Positions 44,013 through 54,165 of a DNA stretch of 64,000 nucleotides are shown one piece after another. The stretch spans positions 608,418-672,417 of the forward strand of contig NZ_LMUO01000019.1 in assembly GCF_009765905.1 (NCBI RefSeq), read 5' to 3'. The notes under the pieces are model-generated. The model saw only the letters and a list, made by a program, of their open reading frames with translations, searched no databases and was not told the origin of the DNA. Position 1 is the first letter of the stretch. Each line of letters begins with the position of its first letter. Made by a program: the position numbers and the translations under genes. The DNA comes from Mucilaginibacter sp. L196. Lineage in GTDB: Bacteria > Bacteroidota > Bacteroidia > Sphingobacteriales > Sphingobacteriaceae.

Positions 44013-44093
44013 TAAAAGAGTTTGATAATAAAGTGAGAAGTATTATTAAACGAGCCCTAAATATATACCAATTATAAATTAACCTAATTTTTT

Positions 44094-47000
44094 ATGAGAA
44101 AAATTTACCTTTTATTTTCAGTGTTGCTGCTACTCAGCATCAGCAACGTGCTACAAGCACAAAATCGAACTGTCTCAGGTACAGTCCTCGATGAAAAAAG
44201 TGTACCACTGCCCGGCGTAACCGTACAGGTTAAAGGTAGTAGTGCAGCCACAGTTACGGATGTAAATGGCAAGTACGCCATAAAAGTAACTAATTTACAA
44301 AATGTTGTAATAGGCGTAAGCTTTGTTGGCTATGCCTATCAATCAAAGACGTTAAAAGTAGGCGAAAAGAATGCCGATTTTAATTTAGTACCTAATAATA
44401 ACAACCTTGATGAGGTAGTGGTAGTAGGTTACGGCGAGCAAAAAAAATCCACTTTAACGGGATCGATAGCAACGATAAGCACTAAGGATATTCAGGATAT
44501 ACCTAACCTTAACTTTCTTCAAACGTTAAGCGGGCAAACTGTCAACCTCAGTATATCCGGTGTTAATCGTCCGGGTCAGGCAACTTCAAGTGTTACCATC
44601 CGTAACCCTGTTTCACTAAATTCAAATGGAGGCACCACCAGCCCGTTGTTCATTATTGATGACCAGTTCCGCACTCAAGCCGATTTTGATTTACTTGACG
44701 TAAGCGAAATTGAAAGTATCTCTGTATTAAAAGATGCTGAGGCCGCCGTTTATGGTATATCAGGTGGTCAGGGTGCAATTATTGTGCGTACAAAAAAAGG
44801 TAAAGCAGGCGCTCCAAAAATTACTTTTTCAACACAGTTTGGTACTGCAAACGCTGTGCAGCTGCCTAAATATCTTTCGGGTATACAAATGGCCCAATGG
44901 AGTAACGCTTATACACAAATGAGTGTTCAGGCGCCACAAGGTGTACAAACCGGAAACTCAATTGATGCTAATGGATATGTAAATGGCAACGTTCTTAATA
45001 AAAATACTTCATGGTATACGCCAGACGAGTTAGCTTATATTGCCAACCCGGCTAATAATACTAATTGGCTTAAACAATATTTTCATGCTGCTGATGTTGA
45101 ACATGAAAGCCTTACTATATCAGGTGGTTCCGACAAAGCAACTTATTTTATAGCAGGTACTTATACAAACCAAAACTCAAACTTTTCTGGCCTCGAAAAC
45201 CACAAATGGGGTGTGCGTGCAAACGTTGAAACAAAACCGGCTAAAGGTTTAACAGTTGGCCTTAATCTTGATTTTAATTACTCATTCGACAAAGAGTTCT
45301 GGATGAAGTATTCAGGAGAGCAACTTAACAACGACGTTACTATACTTGGAGAACATTTACCATGGCTGCCATATTTTATAAATGGTAACCCTGTTAACGT
45401 GGCAAGCTATCAAACCGGCGGTGCTGGTATTGATAACATAAACTTTCCACTTTTTCAAAATTCTAATAACTTCGAACAGCATCCTGATTATGTTACCAAC
45501 CTTTTGAGTCATATTGACTATGAAATACCGGGTATTCCGGGTTTATCAGCTGGCATGTCATTCAATGATAACATAAACGCAGCATTCCCAACACAATACG
45601 GAACACAGTTTACTTATTATTTGTACTCGGGCCAGGGCGATAATAGCCATATACCGGGTGGTACAATAAAAAGTACAACTACTCTTCAAAATGGTTATGA
45701 TATAACCTTTAACCCTGATCTGGTAACATCATATCAGATAGATGCAAAGCTGAATTACCAGCATAGCTTTGGTAAAAACCACATAACCGCATTAGCTTTA
45801 TATGAGCAAAAAGGTTCTACTGGCGATGGTGTAAATACATCTGTAACTGCCCCAATTATCGGCGCTTTGCCTAACTATAACTTTGCTACTGGCACACAAA
45901 CAGCAAACCAGAATAACAGCCTTGTTTATGAAACGGCCACTCAATCGTATGTTGAGCGTATTAATTATGACTATGACGGAACTTACCTTGTGCAGGCATC
46001 TTCTCGCCAGGACGGTACCACAGTTTTTGCACCAGGCAGAAGGTGGGGTAACTTTGGCGAGGTATCATTAGGTTACGTAATATCTAACGAAAAATTCTTT
46101 AAAGAGGCTGCTCCATGGGTTGATCAGTTAAAGTTGAGAGCAAGCGTGGGATTATTAGGTGGTAATGGCGTAAATAGCACTGCTTATCAGTATTTTCAAC
46201 AATATGGCGTAAAAACAGGTAGCAGCGGCGGTGCTGTATTTAATGAAGGTGAGCGTGGAAACGGTATTGCACCTGCAGCGTTGCCAAACCCTTATGCTAC
46301 CTGGGACCATAAATTTGAGACTGATTATGGTGTAGATCTGCAGTTATTGAAAAATCGTTTGGCTATAACTGGTGATTATTATTGGACACATGGCTATGAT
46401 TTGCTTGCCGCTACATCGGCCGCTGTTCCGTTAACCGTAGGTAATACTGCACCTGCAGAAAACTTTGGTATTGTGAACAACTTTGGTACTGAGCTTACCG
46501 TTACCTGGAGAGATCATATCAGCCAGGATTGGAGTTATAATATTACAGCTTTTTATGGCTGGATGGATGATAAAAATATCAGGGAACCTATACAGGCGGG
46601 TGTAGCAGGTACCGCTCAGGATCGTACCGGTAAATCTGATGATGGTGGTGTTTTTGGCTATGAAAGCTTGGGGATCATTCGCACACAGGCTCAAGCCAAT
46701 CAGATCATTGCAGAAAGAGCTAAGGCTGCTGGTGGTGCTCAGTATGTTAAAATATTTGGTTTAACACCGGCACCGGGTATGATAAATTTTGCCGACTTAA
46801 ATGGTGATGGTATAGTAGAAAATACCGATACTAAAGACGAGAAATACCTGAGCAATAAATCAAGCAATCACAACAATGGCGGTTTCAACTTCGGTTTTAG
46901 TTATAAAAGCTTAAGCATTAATGTGGTTACCGGGCTTTCATGGGGTGGTACAACAGCAATACCTGGTAATGAGTTAACTTCAGATACTAAAGGCGATTTG

Positions 47001-47342
47001 GATGAAAACAGGCTTGCTATATGGAACGAAGGTTACTGGACACCGCAAACACCTAATGCAAAATTACCTGCACCGTATTATTATAGTGAATGGAATGTGC
47101 CAACTAATTTTTGGTTTGTTAACAGTTTTAACTGGAATATATCACAAGCTAACTTAGCATATAGTTTGCCTGTAACATGGATTAAACACGTAGGCCTTGC
47201 AAATGCTCGTTTATTTGTACAATGTACCAACGTATTAAGCTTATACAATCCGTATCCTGAAAGTTACAGGGCACAGGCATCTGCCGCTGAGGGTTATCCA
47301 GAACTTAGAACAATTACATTAGGTTTAAATGCTGGCTTTTAA
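44094..47342 (+). CDS. susC: SusC-like TonB-dependent outer-membrane oligosaccharide transporter
   Basis: A 1082-residue outer-membrane protein. The signal peptide ends VLQAQ. Residues ~26-100 are a carboxypeptidase-D-regulatory-like domain (VSGTVLDEKSVPLPGVTVQV). A Ton box region LDEVVVVGYGEQKKSTLTGS lies near residue 105, followed by plug and 22-strand barrel. There is no STN domain, so it is not of the sigma-factor-coupled signalling type. It pairs with the SusD-like lipoprotein 11 nt downstream to import glycans, here presumably rhamnogalacturonan oligosaccharides, using proton-motive force through TonB. Confidence 0.93.
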   Translation: MRKIYLLFSVLLLLSISNVLQAQNRTVSGTVLDEKSVPLPGVTVQVKGSSAATVTDVNGKYAIKVTNLQNVVIGVSFVGYAYQSKTLKVGEKNADFNLVPNNNNLDEVVVVGYGEQKKSTLTGSIATISTKDIQDIPNLNFLQTLSGQTVNLSISGVNRPGQATSSVTIRNPVSLNSNGGTTSPLFIIDDQFRTQADFDLLDVSEIESISVLKDAEAAVYGISGGQGAIIVRTKKGKAGAPKITFSTQFGTANAVQLPKYLSGIQMAQWSNAYTQMSVQAPQGVQTGNSIDANGYVNGNVLNKNTSWYTPDELAYIANPANNTNWLKQYFHAADVEHESLTISGGSDKATYFIAGTYTNQNSNFSGLENHKWGVRANVETKPAKGLTVGLNLDFNYSFDKEFWMKYSGEQLNNDVTILGEHLPWLPYFINGNPVNVASYQTGGAGIDNINFPLFQNSNNFEQHPDYVTNLLSHIDYEIPGIPGLSAGMSFNDNINAAFPTQYGTQFTYYLYSGQGDNSHIPGGTIKSTTTLQNGYDITFNPDLVTSYQIDAKLNYQHSFGKNHITALALYEQKGSTGDGVNTSVTAPIIGALPNYNFATGTQTANQNNSLVYETATQSYVERINYDYDGTYLVQASSRQDGTTVFAPGRRWGNFGEVSLGYVISNEKFFKEAAPWVDQLKLRASVGLLGGNGVNSTAYQYFQQYGVKTGSSGGAVFNEGERGNGIAPAALPNPYATWDHKFETDYGVDLQLLKNRLAITGDYYWTHGYDLLAATSAAVPLTVGNTAPAENFGIVNNFGTELTVTWRDHISQDWSYNITAFYGWMDDKNIREPIQAGVAGTAQDRTGKSDDGGVFGYESLGIIRTQAQANQIIAERAKAAGGAQYVKIFGLTPAPGMINFADLNGDGIVENTDTKDEKYLSNKSSNHNNGGFNFGFSYKSLSINVVTGLSWGGTTAIPGNELTSDTKGDLDENRLAIWNEGYWTPQTPNAKLPAPYYYSEWNVPTNFWFVNSFNWNISQANLAYSLPVTWIKHVGLANARLFVQCTNVLSLYNPYPESYRAQASAAEGYPELRTITLGLNAGF

Positions 47343-47353
47343 ATATTAAAAAA

Positions 47354-49252
47354 ATGAAAAAATTATATTACATAGCATTAGCAGGCCTGTTGTTATCAAC
47401 GCTGCTATATACAAGTTGCAAAAAGGTGCTTTCTGATAAGGTCCCCGAATCTACTTATACTACAACACTTCTTTTTTCTGATTCGGTAGTAGCCGTACAG
47501 TATATTAACTCCATTTATACCAATAACCAGCCCGGATGGGCCGGTAACGGAGGGTCGCTTAGTGCCCTTGGCAGTGTTGGTGTTGGTAACCTTTGTGAGG
47601 AAAACTATTCAAGCAATGTATTTACCCTTGGGACAGTTACTACAGCTACCGTTGGAGATATTGGTACCGGTAATACGGCTTCTAATAACTATGCCAAAAT
47701 TCGTAACATAAATGATTTTATAGCCAACCTGCCATCCAGCCCAATACCCGTAGGCACCAAAAACAGGTTTAGAGCACAGGCCTTATTCTGGAGGGCATAC
47801 AGGTATTTTGACTTGGTGAGGTTATATGGTGGCGTTCCGCTTGTATTAACACCACTACCTGTTGTTGGTGATGCTACAAAATTGGCCGACGCATTACCAC
47901 GCAATACAACTACACAAACTTACACCCAGATAGTTGCCGATCTGGATACTGCAATCAAATATTTACCTGGCGGATGGCCGGCGGTAGATTATGGGCGTAT
48001 TACCCAAGGAGCGGCACAGGCTTTTTTGGGCAGGGTGTTATTAACCTGGGCAAGCCCGCAATTTAACGTTAATAGTGACGTTACACGTTGGCAGGCTGCT
48101 TACGATGCCAGTACGGCAGCTATTACTACGCTTACTGCACACGGTTACGGCCTATATCCAAAAGAAGATGTAACCATGTGGACTACAGAAGGCGCAAGTG
48201 GCACGCTTCCACAAAATCCCGAAGCCGTTATGGTTACGGAATATAATACGTTTTCCGATCCAAACGGTACGGCCAATAACACCTATACAGCCAACAACAC
48301 ACCTAAGTCATTAGGCGGTAGCGGTTCTGATAATCCAACCTGGACAGAAGTAGCCGAATTCCCGATGCTGGATGGTAAAGCGCCTGGCACTTCAACAAAA
48401 TACGCTTATGACCCGGTACACTTTTTTGATAACCGCGACCCGCGCTTTAATCAAACAATAGCATATAATGGCTGTTTGTGGCCATTGCAAGGTAACCCCA
48501 CCAATAGGTTGTGGACATATTACTATTATTCTAATACCGCGGCTACTGCAACTAAAACAACCGAAGCTGTTGGAGCAAGCGGTACCGGTTTCTATTGCCG
48601 TAAAGCGGTTGACCCAAACATCACACTTGTTAACCTTCCTTACTCAGGAACCGATTGGCAAGAGATTAGATATGCCGAAGTATTGTTAAATCAGGCCGAG
48701 GCTGCTGCTATGATAGGTAACTCTACAGTTGCTTATAACGACCTGATCGCTATACGCAAAAGGGCAGGTATTGAAGCCGGTACGGATGGTATGTACGGCC
48801 TTACTTCAGGCCTTAGTGGTACCAGCCTTGCCATGGCCGTATTGTATGAAAGGCAAATAGAGTTTGCTTACGAGGGTAAACGCTATTATGATTTAAGAAG
48901 ATGGAAATTAGTTGAAAGTACACTGAATGGGACAGAAAGAGAGGGTTTAACCATCTTATTAAAACCTATTCCATCCGGTACTACTGGCAGTGGTACTGAT
49001 TATCTTGTAAATACACGTGATGGCCTTGCAGTCACCAATCTTGATGCGGTTTATACTCAGTATTTCAGCTATGCGCCTATGGTAGTTAGCAATAGTAGCT
49101 CTGTTTTGGGCGAGTTAAAAAACCTGGATACCGCACCAATTGCTTTCCAAACGGCTGATTATTTCTTTGGTATGCCTCTTGGTACACTGCAAAGTGATCC
49201 GAATATACAGCAGAATAATACTTGGGGAGGTCCGTTCGATCCTACTAAATAG
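47354..49252 (+). CDS. susD: SusD/RagB-like glycan-binding surface lipoprotein
   Basis: A 632-residue lipoprotein with a signal ending LLYTSC, lipidated on Cys22. The helical tetratricopeptide-like SusD fold is recognised from FRAQALFWRAYRYFDLVRLYGGVPL and the C-terminal IRYAEVLLNQAEAAA and ERQIEFAYEGKRYYDLRRWK. It caps the SusC barrel and binds the polysaccharide at the cell surface. It is somewhat longer than the usual ~550 residues. A strong hairpin lies just after its stop codon. Confidence 0.93.
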   Translation: MKKLYYIALAGLLLSTLLYTSCKKVLSDKVPESTYTTTLLFSDSVVAVQYINSIYTNNQPGWAGNGGSLSALGSVGVGNLCEENYSSNVFTLGTVTTATVGDIGTGNTASNNYAKIRNINDFIANLPSSPIPVGTKNRFRAQALFWRAYRYFDLVRLYGGVPLVLTPLPVVGDATKLADALPRNTTTQTYTQIVADLDTAIKYLPGGWPAVDYGRITQGAAQAFLGRVLLTWASPQFNVNSDVTRWQAAYDASTAAITTLTAHGYGLYPKEDVTMWTTEGASGTLPQNPEAVMVTEYNTFSDPNGTANNTYTANNTPKSLGGSGSDNPTWTEVAEFPMLDGKAPGTSTKYAYDPVHFFDNRDPRFNQTIAYNGCLWPLQGNPTNRLWTYYYYSNTAATATKTTEAVGASGTGFYCRKAVDPNITLVNLPYSGTDWQEIRYAEVLLNQAEAAAMIGNSTVAYNDLIAIRKRAGIEAGTDGMYGLTSGLSGTSLAMAVLYERQIEFAYEGKRYYDLRRWKLVESTLNGTEREGLTILLKPIPSGTTGSGTDYLVNTRDGLAVTNLDAVYTQYFSYAPMVVSNSSSVLGELKNLDTAPIAFQTADYFFGMPLGTLQSDPNIQQNNTWGGPFDPTK

Positions 49253-49259
49253 CAAAAAC

Positions 49260-49292
49260 ATCAAGGAGCAGGTGCGTAACCTGTTCCTTGAT
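49260..49292 (+). terminator. Strong post-susD hairpin, attenuator or processing element
   Basis: ATCAAGGAGCAGGT (49260-49273) pairs with ACCTGTTCCTTGAT (49279-49292): 14 base pairs including one G-U, with a 5-nt loop. It begins 8 nt after the susD stop, within a 65-nt gap before the lyase gene. Only three T follow, so it may act as a partial terminator or as a 3' stabiliser of the susCD message rather than as a full stop. Confidence 0.65.
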
Positions 49293-49317
49293 TTAATACG
49301 ATTACATACAAATAATT

Positions 49318-50988
49318 ATGAAAAAGAAGACAGGTTTATTTTTGTTGGCGGCGATGATGGGTTTGGCCAATTGTGCATTTGCTCAATACCCTCACGTTCC
49401 CAAAAACGTTCAGGCTGAGAGTGATTCAATGATGGCCAAAGCAATGCGTCATTCGGATTCGGCGTGGGCAGTGGCATTACCTATTGTGCAGGCAGATCAG
49501 CGCAGGGGAAAGGTTTATGTACCATGGGCTGGCAGGCCTACAGATTTGCCGCAAGCTAAAATACCTGCATTCCCCGGTGCCGAAGGTGGTGGTAAATTTA
49601 CTTTTGGTGGTCGCGGTGGTAAAGTATACGTAGTAACCAGTCTTGCTGATGACGGACCAGGTACTTTACGCTGGGCTTGCGAACAAGGTGGTGCGCGTAT
49701 CATCGTATTCAACGTAGCTGGTATTATCCATATTAAATCGCCTATCATTGTACGGGCTCCTTACATCACTATCGAAGGCCAAACAGCTCCCGGCGACGGT
49801 GTATGCGTGGCTGGCGAATCATTCTGGGTAAATACACATGACGTAATTATACGTTATATGCGTTTCAGAAGAGGTGAAACCAATGTTGGTCGCCGCGATG
49901 ATGCTTTAGGTGGTGATCCGGTTGGTAATATCATTGTCGACCATACCTCTACAAGCTGGGGCTTGGATGAGAATTTCTCTATGTACCGCCATATGTTTGA
50001 TCCGGGAGCTGGTATGATAGCTGAAAAACTGGGTACGGTTAATATCACTGTACAAAACTGTATCTACGCCGAAGCTTTGGATTACTGGAATCACTCCTTT
50101 GGTAGTACAACAGGTGGCGAAAACAGTACCCTGCTCCGTAATATGTGGGCTGATAATACAGGCCGTAACCCATCAGTAGGATGGAATGGTATTTACACAT
50201 TTGTAAATAACGTTGTGTTTAACTGGCACCACCGCTCAATGGATGGCGGCGATTACACCACCAATTTTAATATCATCAACAATTATTTCAAACCAGGTCC
50301 GGTAACACCTAAAAATGAACCGGTAGGTCACCGTATATTAAAACCGGAATCAGGCAGGAGCAAGCTTAAAGAAAAATTCTTTGGCCGTGTGTATGCCAGC
50401 GGTAATATAATGGAAGGCTATCCTGAAATCACCAAAGATCCGTGGAAAGGTGGTATACAAGTTGAAGAAGACGGTGGTAAAGAATTACCTGATGCAGGTA
50501 AATATAAAGACTACATGAAATCTGATGAGCCGTTCCCAATGGCGCCGGTAACTATTATGTCGGCAGAGGATGCTTACAAATTCGTGGTTAACAACGCCGG
50601 TGCAACTTTACCACATCGTGATGCGGTCGATTTACGTATTGCAGAACAGGTAAGAACAGGTAAAATCGCTTACAAGGAAATGAAAACCGATACTGATTTC
50701 CAGTTCAAAGTAAGAAAATTAGGAAAAGACTCTTATAAACTAGGTATTATAACAGCGCCTTGGCAAGTAGGAGGCTATCCGGAGTACAAAGGAACTCCTT
50801 ACAAGGACAGTGATAACGACGGTATTCCTGATTCATGGGAAATCGCGCATGGTTTAAATCCACACGATGCAAGTGATGCAGCCAAGCCTGCTAAAAATGG
50901 CGGAGGTTATAGCAATATCGAAGTATATTTGAATACAGTGGCCGACCGTGCAGAGCACCCTATGCCAGGTTCAGGTAAATTGAATTAA
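49318..50988 (+). CDS. Secreted PL1-type pectate lyase (paralogue of 21084 gene)
   Basis: A 556-residue exported protein with a signal peptide ending CAFAQ. It keeps the same blocks as the lyase at 21084: LPQAKIPAFPGAEGGG, GGRGGKVYVV, ARIIVFNVAGIIHI, GQTAPGDGV, LKPESGRS, and the C-terminal calcium motif DSDNDGIPDSWEIAHGLNP. The two proteins align along nearly their whole length. It should split pectic backbone at the surface to make oligosaccharides for SusCD. It stands first after the post-susD hairpin, so it may be expressed less than SusCD. Confidence 0.87.
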   Translation: MKKKTGLFLLAAMMGLANCAFAQYPHVPKNVQAESDSMMAKAMRHSDSAWAVALPIVQADQRRGKVYVPWAGRPTDLPQAKIPAFPGAEGGGKFTFGGRGGKVYVVTSLADDGPGTLRWACEQGGARIIVFNVAGIIHIKSPIIVRAPYITIEGQTAPGDGVCVAGESFWVNTHDVIIRYMRFRRGETNVGRRDDALGGDPVGNIIVDHTSTSWGLDENFSMYRHMFDPGAGMIAEKLGTVNITVQNCIYAEALDYWNHSFGSTTGGENSTLLRNMWADNTGRNPSVGWNGIYTFVNNVVFNWHHRSMDGGDYTTNFNIINNYFKPGPVTPKNEPVGHRILKPESGRSKLKEKFFGRVYASGNIMEGYPEITKDPWKGGIQVEEDGGKELPDAGKYKDYMKSDEPFPMAPVTIMSAEDAYKFVVNNAGATLPHRDAVDLRIAEQVRTGKIAYKEMKTDTDFQFKVRKLGKDSYKLGIITAPWQVGGYPEYKGTPYKDSDNDGIPDSWEIAHGLNPHDASDAAKPAKNGGGYSNIEVYLNTVADRAEHPMPGSGKLN

Positions 50989-51004
50989 TTCCGTTACTTA
51001 AAAA

Positions 51005-54000
51005 ATGAGAATTTTAAAAGATAGTACAGTCGGTTTATTGATGTCGCTATTGATTGGGGGAACAATATTTTGTTCCCCCGCAATGGCGCAAAAAAACAAG
51101 AAATCGCAAAAAGAACAAGCACCGGTTACCGTCTCAAAGGACGGTAAACTGGTTTATAAGGCAGATGCTAACGGAGATCGTATACCTGATTTTTCGTACT
51201 GCGGCTACATGGCTTCTAATCAGCCTATTCCTTTTGTTTCGGTACAGGTCGTAGTTCCGGTTAAAAAAGGTGATGCCACTTTACGTATACAATCAGCATT
51301 AGATTATGTGGCCTCTTTACCTGCGGATGCAAATGGTTTTCGCGGTGCGGTACTATTAAATAAAGGTATTTATGAAGTTTACGGAAGCTTAAAAATAAAT
51401 GCATCAGGTGTCGTACTTCGCGGTAGCGGTATGGGGAATGATGGTACTATATTGCTTGGTGCCGGAAAAGACCGCGCAACCTTAATACAGGTAGCCGGTA
51501 AAAACGATAGAAAGAAATCAAAAGAAATTAAAATTACAGATGGTTATGTGCCTGTAAATGCATTTACATTTAACGTTGCTAATCCCGAAAGCTTAAAACC
51601 GGGCGATATGATCGTGATACACAGACCAAGTACCCAAGCTTGGATCACTGCCTTAGGTACCGATCATTTCGGTGGCGATTTAACCGCTTTAGCATGGAAA
51701 CCTGGTGAGCGTGATATTTACTGGGATAGAAAAATAACGGCCATTAATGGTAATACTGTTACTATTGATGCGCCTATTACTACAGCTTTAGATAGCGCCT
51801 ATGGGGGCGGTCTGATAGCAAAATATGACTGGCCGGGCAGAATTGACCGGGTCGGCATAGAAAATATTCGTTTACAATCAACTTATGATGTAAGCAACCC
51901 TAAAGATGAAGCCCATCGTTGGATGGCCATCACAATGGAAAATGTTTCAGATGCCTGGGTTCGCCAGGTAATTTTTGAGCATTTCGCGGGTTCAGCTGTT
52001 TTTGTACAGGAAACAGCTAACCGCGTAACTGTTGAAGATTGTAAATCGCTGTCGCCAATATCCGAGATCGGCGGTCAGCGCCGCAATACCTTCTGGACAA
52101 CCGGCGGTCAAACACTTTTTCAGCGCCTTTACTCGGTAAATGGTATCCATGATTTTGCTACTGGTTATTGTACTCCCGGGCCTACTGCCTTTGTGCAATG
52201 CAGTGCATGGCAATCTTTAGGCTACAGCGGCGGTATAGATAGCTGGTCATCAGGTGTTTTGTTTGATATAGCGAATATTGATGGCGAGCCATTAAGCTAT
52301 ATGAACAAAGGCCAGGATGAGCAAGGAGCAGGCTGGAACATTGCAAACAGCGTATTATGGAATTGCAGTGCTGCACACGTAGACTGCTATCAACCACCAA
52401 CCGCTCAAAATTGGGCATTCGGTACATGGGCACAATTTGGCGGTGATGGTTACTGGCAAGCATCAAACGAGATACTTAGCCCGCGTAGTTTTTACTATGC
52501 GCAACTGACCGATCGCTTAAATAAAGACGTGAGTCAGCAAGCAGGTATATTGCGTATAGAAACAGAGCCATCAAGCAGCCCAACAGTTGCCGAAGCCGCT
52601 GCGCTATTGGCAGCAGCTCGTAAACCAGCTACTACAATAGGTGATTGGGTTGATCAGGCACCAAAAAGAAATCCAATCAGTATCTCTTCGGCAGGTGCTA
52701 AAAACATTGATGTAATAGGCTATAAACAACCTGCTTTACCAGCAATGGCCCCTAAAATGAGTATCACTAACGGATGGATTGTTCGCGGGAATACTATTTT
52801 ACAAGGCAGGCATTTTGAAGCCCCATGGTGGAGCGGTACTGTTAAGCCTGACTACTTAAAAGAAGCCAAGCCTGATGTTACACGCTGGGTACCCGGCAGA
52901 ACAGGAACAGGCTTAACCGACAATCTAGAAGATGTAGCCGCCTGGATGCAAAAAGATAATATCATCGTGCTTGAGCATAACTATGGCTTATGGTATGAGC
53001 GTCGTCGTGATGACCATGAGCGCATTCGCCGCATGGATGGCGATGTTTGGCCACCTTTTTATGAATTACCTTTCCAGCGTAGCGGAAAAGAACTGGCTTG
53101 GGATGGTTTAAGTAAATATGATCTTACTAAATACAATACCTGGTACTGGAGCAGGCTTAAACAGTTTGCCAATATTGCTGATGAAAAAGGCTTAGTACTT
53201 TTCCATAACAATTTCTTCCAGCACAATATTATTGAAGCAGGTGCACATTATGCTGATTTCCCATGGAGAACTGCCAATAACATCAACAGTACAGGTTTCC
53301 CTGAGCCGGTTAATTATGCAGGCGACAAACGCCAGTTTATGGCCGAACAGTTTTATGATGAAACTGAACCTACAAGGCGTAAATTGTTAATTGCCTACAT
53401 TAATAAATGTATGGACAACTTTGCTGATAACAACGGGGTTATCCAATCCATAAGCGCCGAGTTTACCGGTCCATTACATTTTATGCAATTTTGGGTTGAA
53501 ACCGTTAAACAATGGGAACTAACCCATAAAAAGAAAGAGATAATTTGCCTTGGGGCAACAAAAGATGTTCAGGATGCTATCCTTGCCGATGCTGCAAAAG
53601 CTTCAGTTATTGATGCTATCGATATCCGTTACTGGTATTATGAAGGTAATGGCAAGCTTTACGCCCCACAAGGCGGCAAAAGCCTTGCGCCACGCCAGCA
53701 AGAACGCATTTATAAACCTAAAGCACCAACTTTTGAAGACGTTTATCATGCGGTGCATGAGTACAAGGAAAAATACCCGGCTAAAGCAGTTTTATATTCA
53801 GCCGATGCTTATGACCATTTTGGCTGGGCGGTATTCATTGCGGGAGGATCATTGCCTGCATTGCCAGCTACCACAGATAAACAATTCTTAACCGCTGCAT
53901 CAGCAATGCAAAGCGTTGATTTACCGGGTAACCCAAAAGATCAATGGGCCTTGGGTAATGCCGCGAAAGGTTATATAGTTTACAGCAATACCAATAGTAT

Positions 54001-54160
54001 TCATCTTGATCTGGCTGCAAATGCAAGCTATAAAGCAAAATGGATCAACCCAAAAACAGGGGAGGTTTTGCCGGATGAAGAACAGGTGAAAGGTGGTAGC
54101 AATACCGAAATTAAAAATCCCGGAACGGGAGAAGCTATTTTGTGGCTTGTCCGTATTTAA
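51005..54160 (+). CDS. Giant exported beta-helix protein fused to a second alpha/beta domain
   Basis: A 1051-residue protein with a signal peptide ending PAMAQ. Residues ~60-440 look like a pectin-lyase-type right-handed beta-helix (IQSALDYVASLP, NKGIYEVYGSLKINASGVVLRG). From about 620 to 1050 there is a different, TIM-barrel-like part containing IIVLEHNYGLWYERRRDDHE, DNFADNNGVIQSISAEFTGP and IDAIDIRYWYYEGNGKLY, similar to uncharacterised DUF6298-type domains. It follows the PL1 lyase by 16 nt, so rhamnogalacturonan or homogalacturonan is the likely target. Whether it is a lyase, a hydrolase or both cannot be decided; acidic residues in the second half suggest a hydrolase. Confidence 0.65.
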   Translation: MRILKDSTVGLLMSLLIGGTIFCSPAMAQKNKKSQKEQAPVTVSKDGKLVYKADANGDRIPDFSYCGYMASNQPIPFVSVQVVVPVKKGDATLRIQSALDYVASLPADANGFRGAVLLNKGIYEVYGSLKINASGVVLRGSGMGNDGTILLGAGKDRATLIQVAGKNDRKKSKEIKITDGYVPVNAFTFNVANPESLKPGDMIVIHRPSTQAWITALGTDHFGGDLTALAWKPGERDIYWDRKITAINGNTVTIDAPITTALDSAYGGGLIAKYDWPGRIDRVGIENIRLQSTYDVSNPKDEAHRWMAITMENVSDAWVRQVIFEHFAGSAVFVQETANRVTVEDCKSLSPISEIGGQRRNTFWTTGGQTLFQRLYSVNGIHDFATGYCTPGPTAFVQCSAWQSLGYSGGIDSWSSGVLFDIANIDGEPLSYMNKGQDEQGAGWNIANSVLWNCSAAHVDCYQPPTAQNWAFGTWAQFGGDGYWQASNEILSPRSFYYAQLTDRLNKDVSQQAGILRIETEPSSSPTVAEAAALLAAARKPATTIGDWVDQAPKRNPISISSAGAKNIDVIGYKQPALPAMAPKMSITNGWIVRGNTILQGRHFEAPWWSGTVKPDYLKEAKPDVTRWVPGRTGTGLTDNLEDVAAWMQKDNIIVLEHNYGLWYERRRDDHERIRRMDGDVWPPFYELPFQRSGKELAWDGLSKYDLTKYNTWYWSRLKQFANIADEKGLVLFHNNFFQHNIIEAGAHYADFPWRTANNINSTGFPEPVNYAGDKRQFMAEQFYDETEPTRRKLLIAYINKCMDNFADNNGVIQSISAEFTGPLHFMQFWVETVKQWELTHKKKEIICLGATKDVQDAILADAAKASVIDAIDIRYWYYEGNGKLYAPQGGKSLAPRQQERIYKPKAPTFEDVYHAVHEYKEKYPAKAVLYSADAYDHFGWAVFIAGGSLPALPATTDKQFLTAASAMQSVDLPGNPKDQWALGNAAKGYIVYSNTNSIHLDLAANASYKAKWINPKTGEVLPDEEQVKGGSNTEIKNPGTGEAILWLVRI

Positions 54161-54165
54161 ATAAT

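Noticed and set aside
54142..54165. GTG start for the GH140-like gene
   Set aside because: Overlaps the end of the preceding gene and puts MACPYLNN before the natural signal sequence at 54166.
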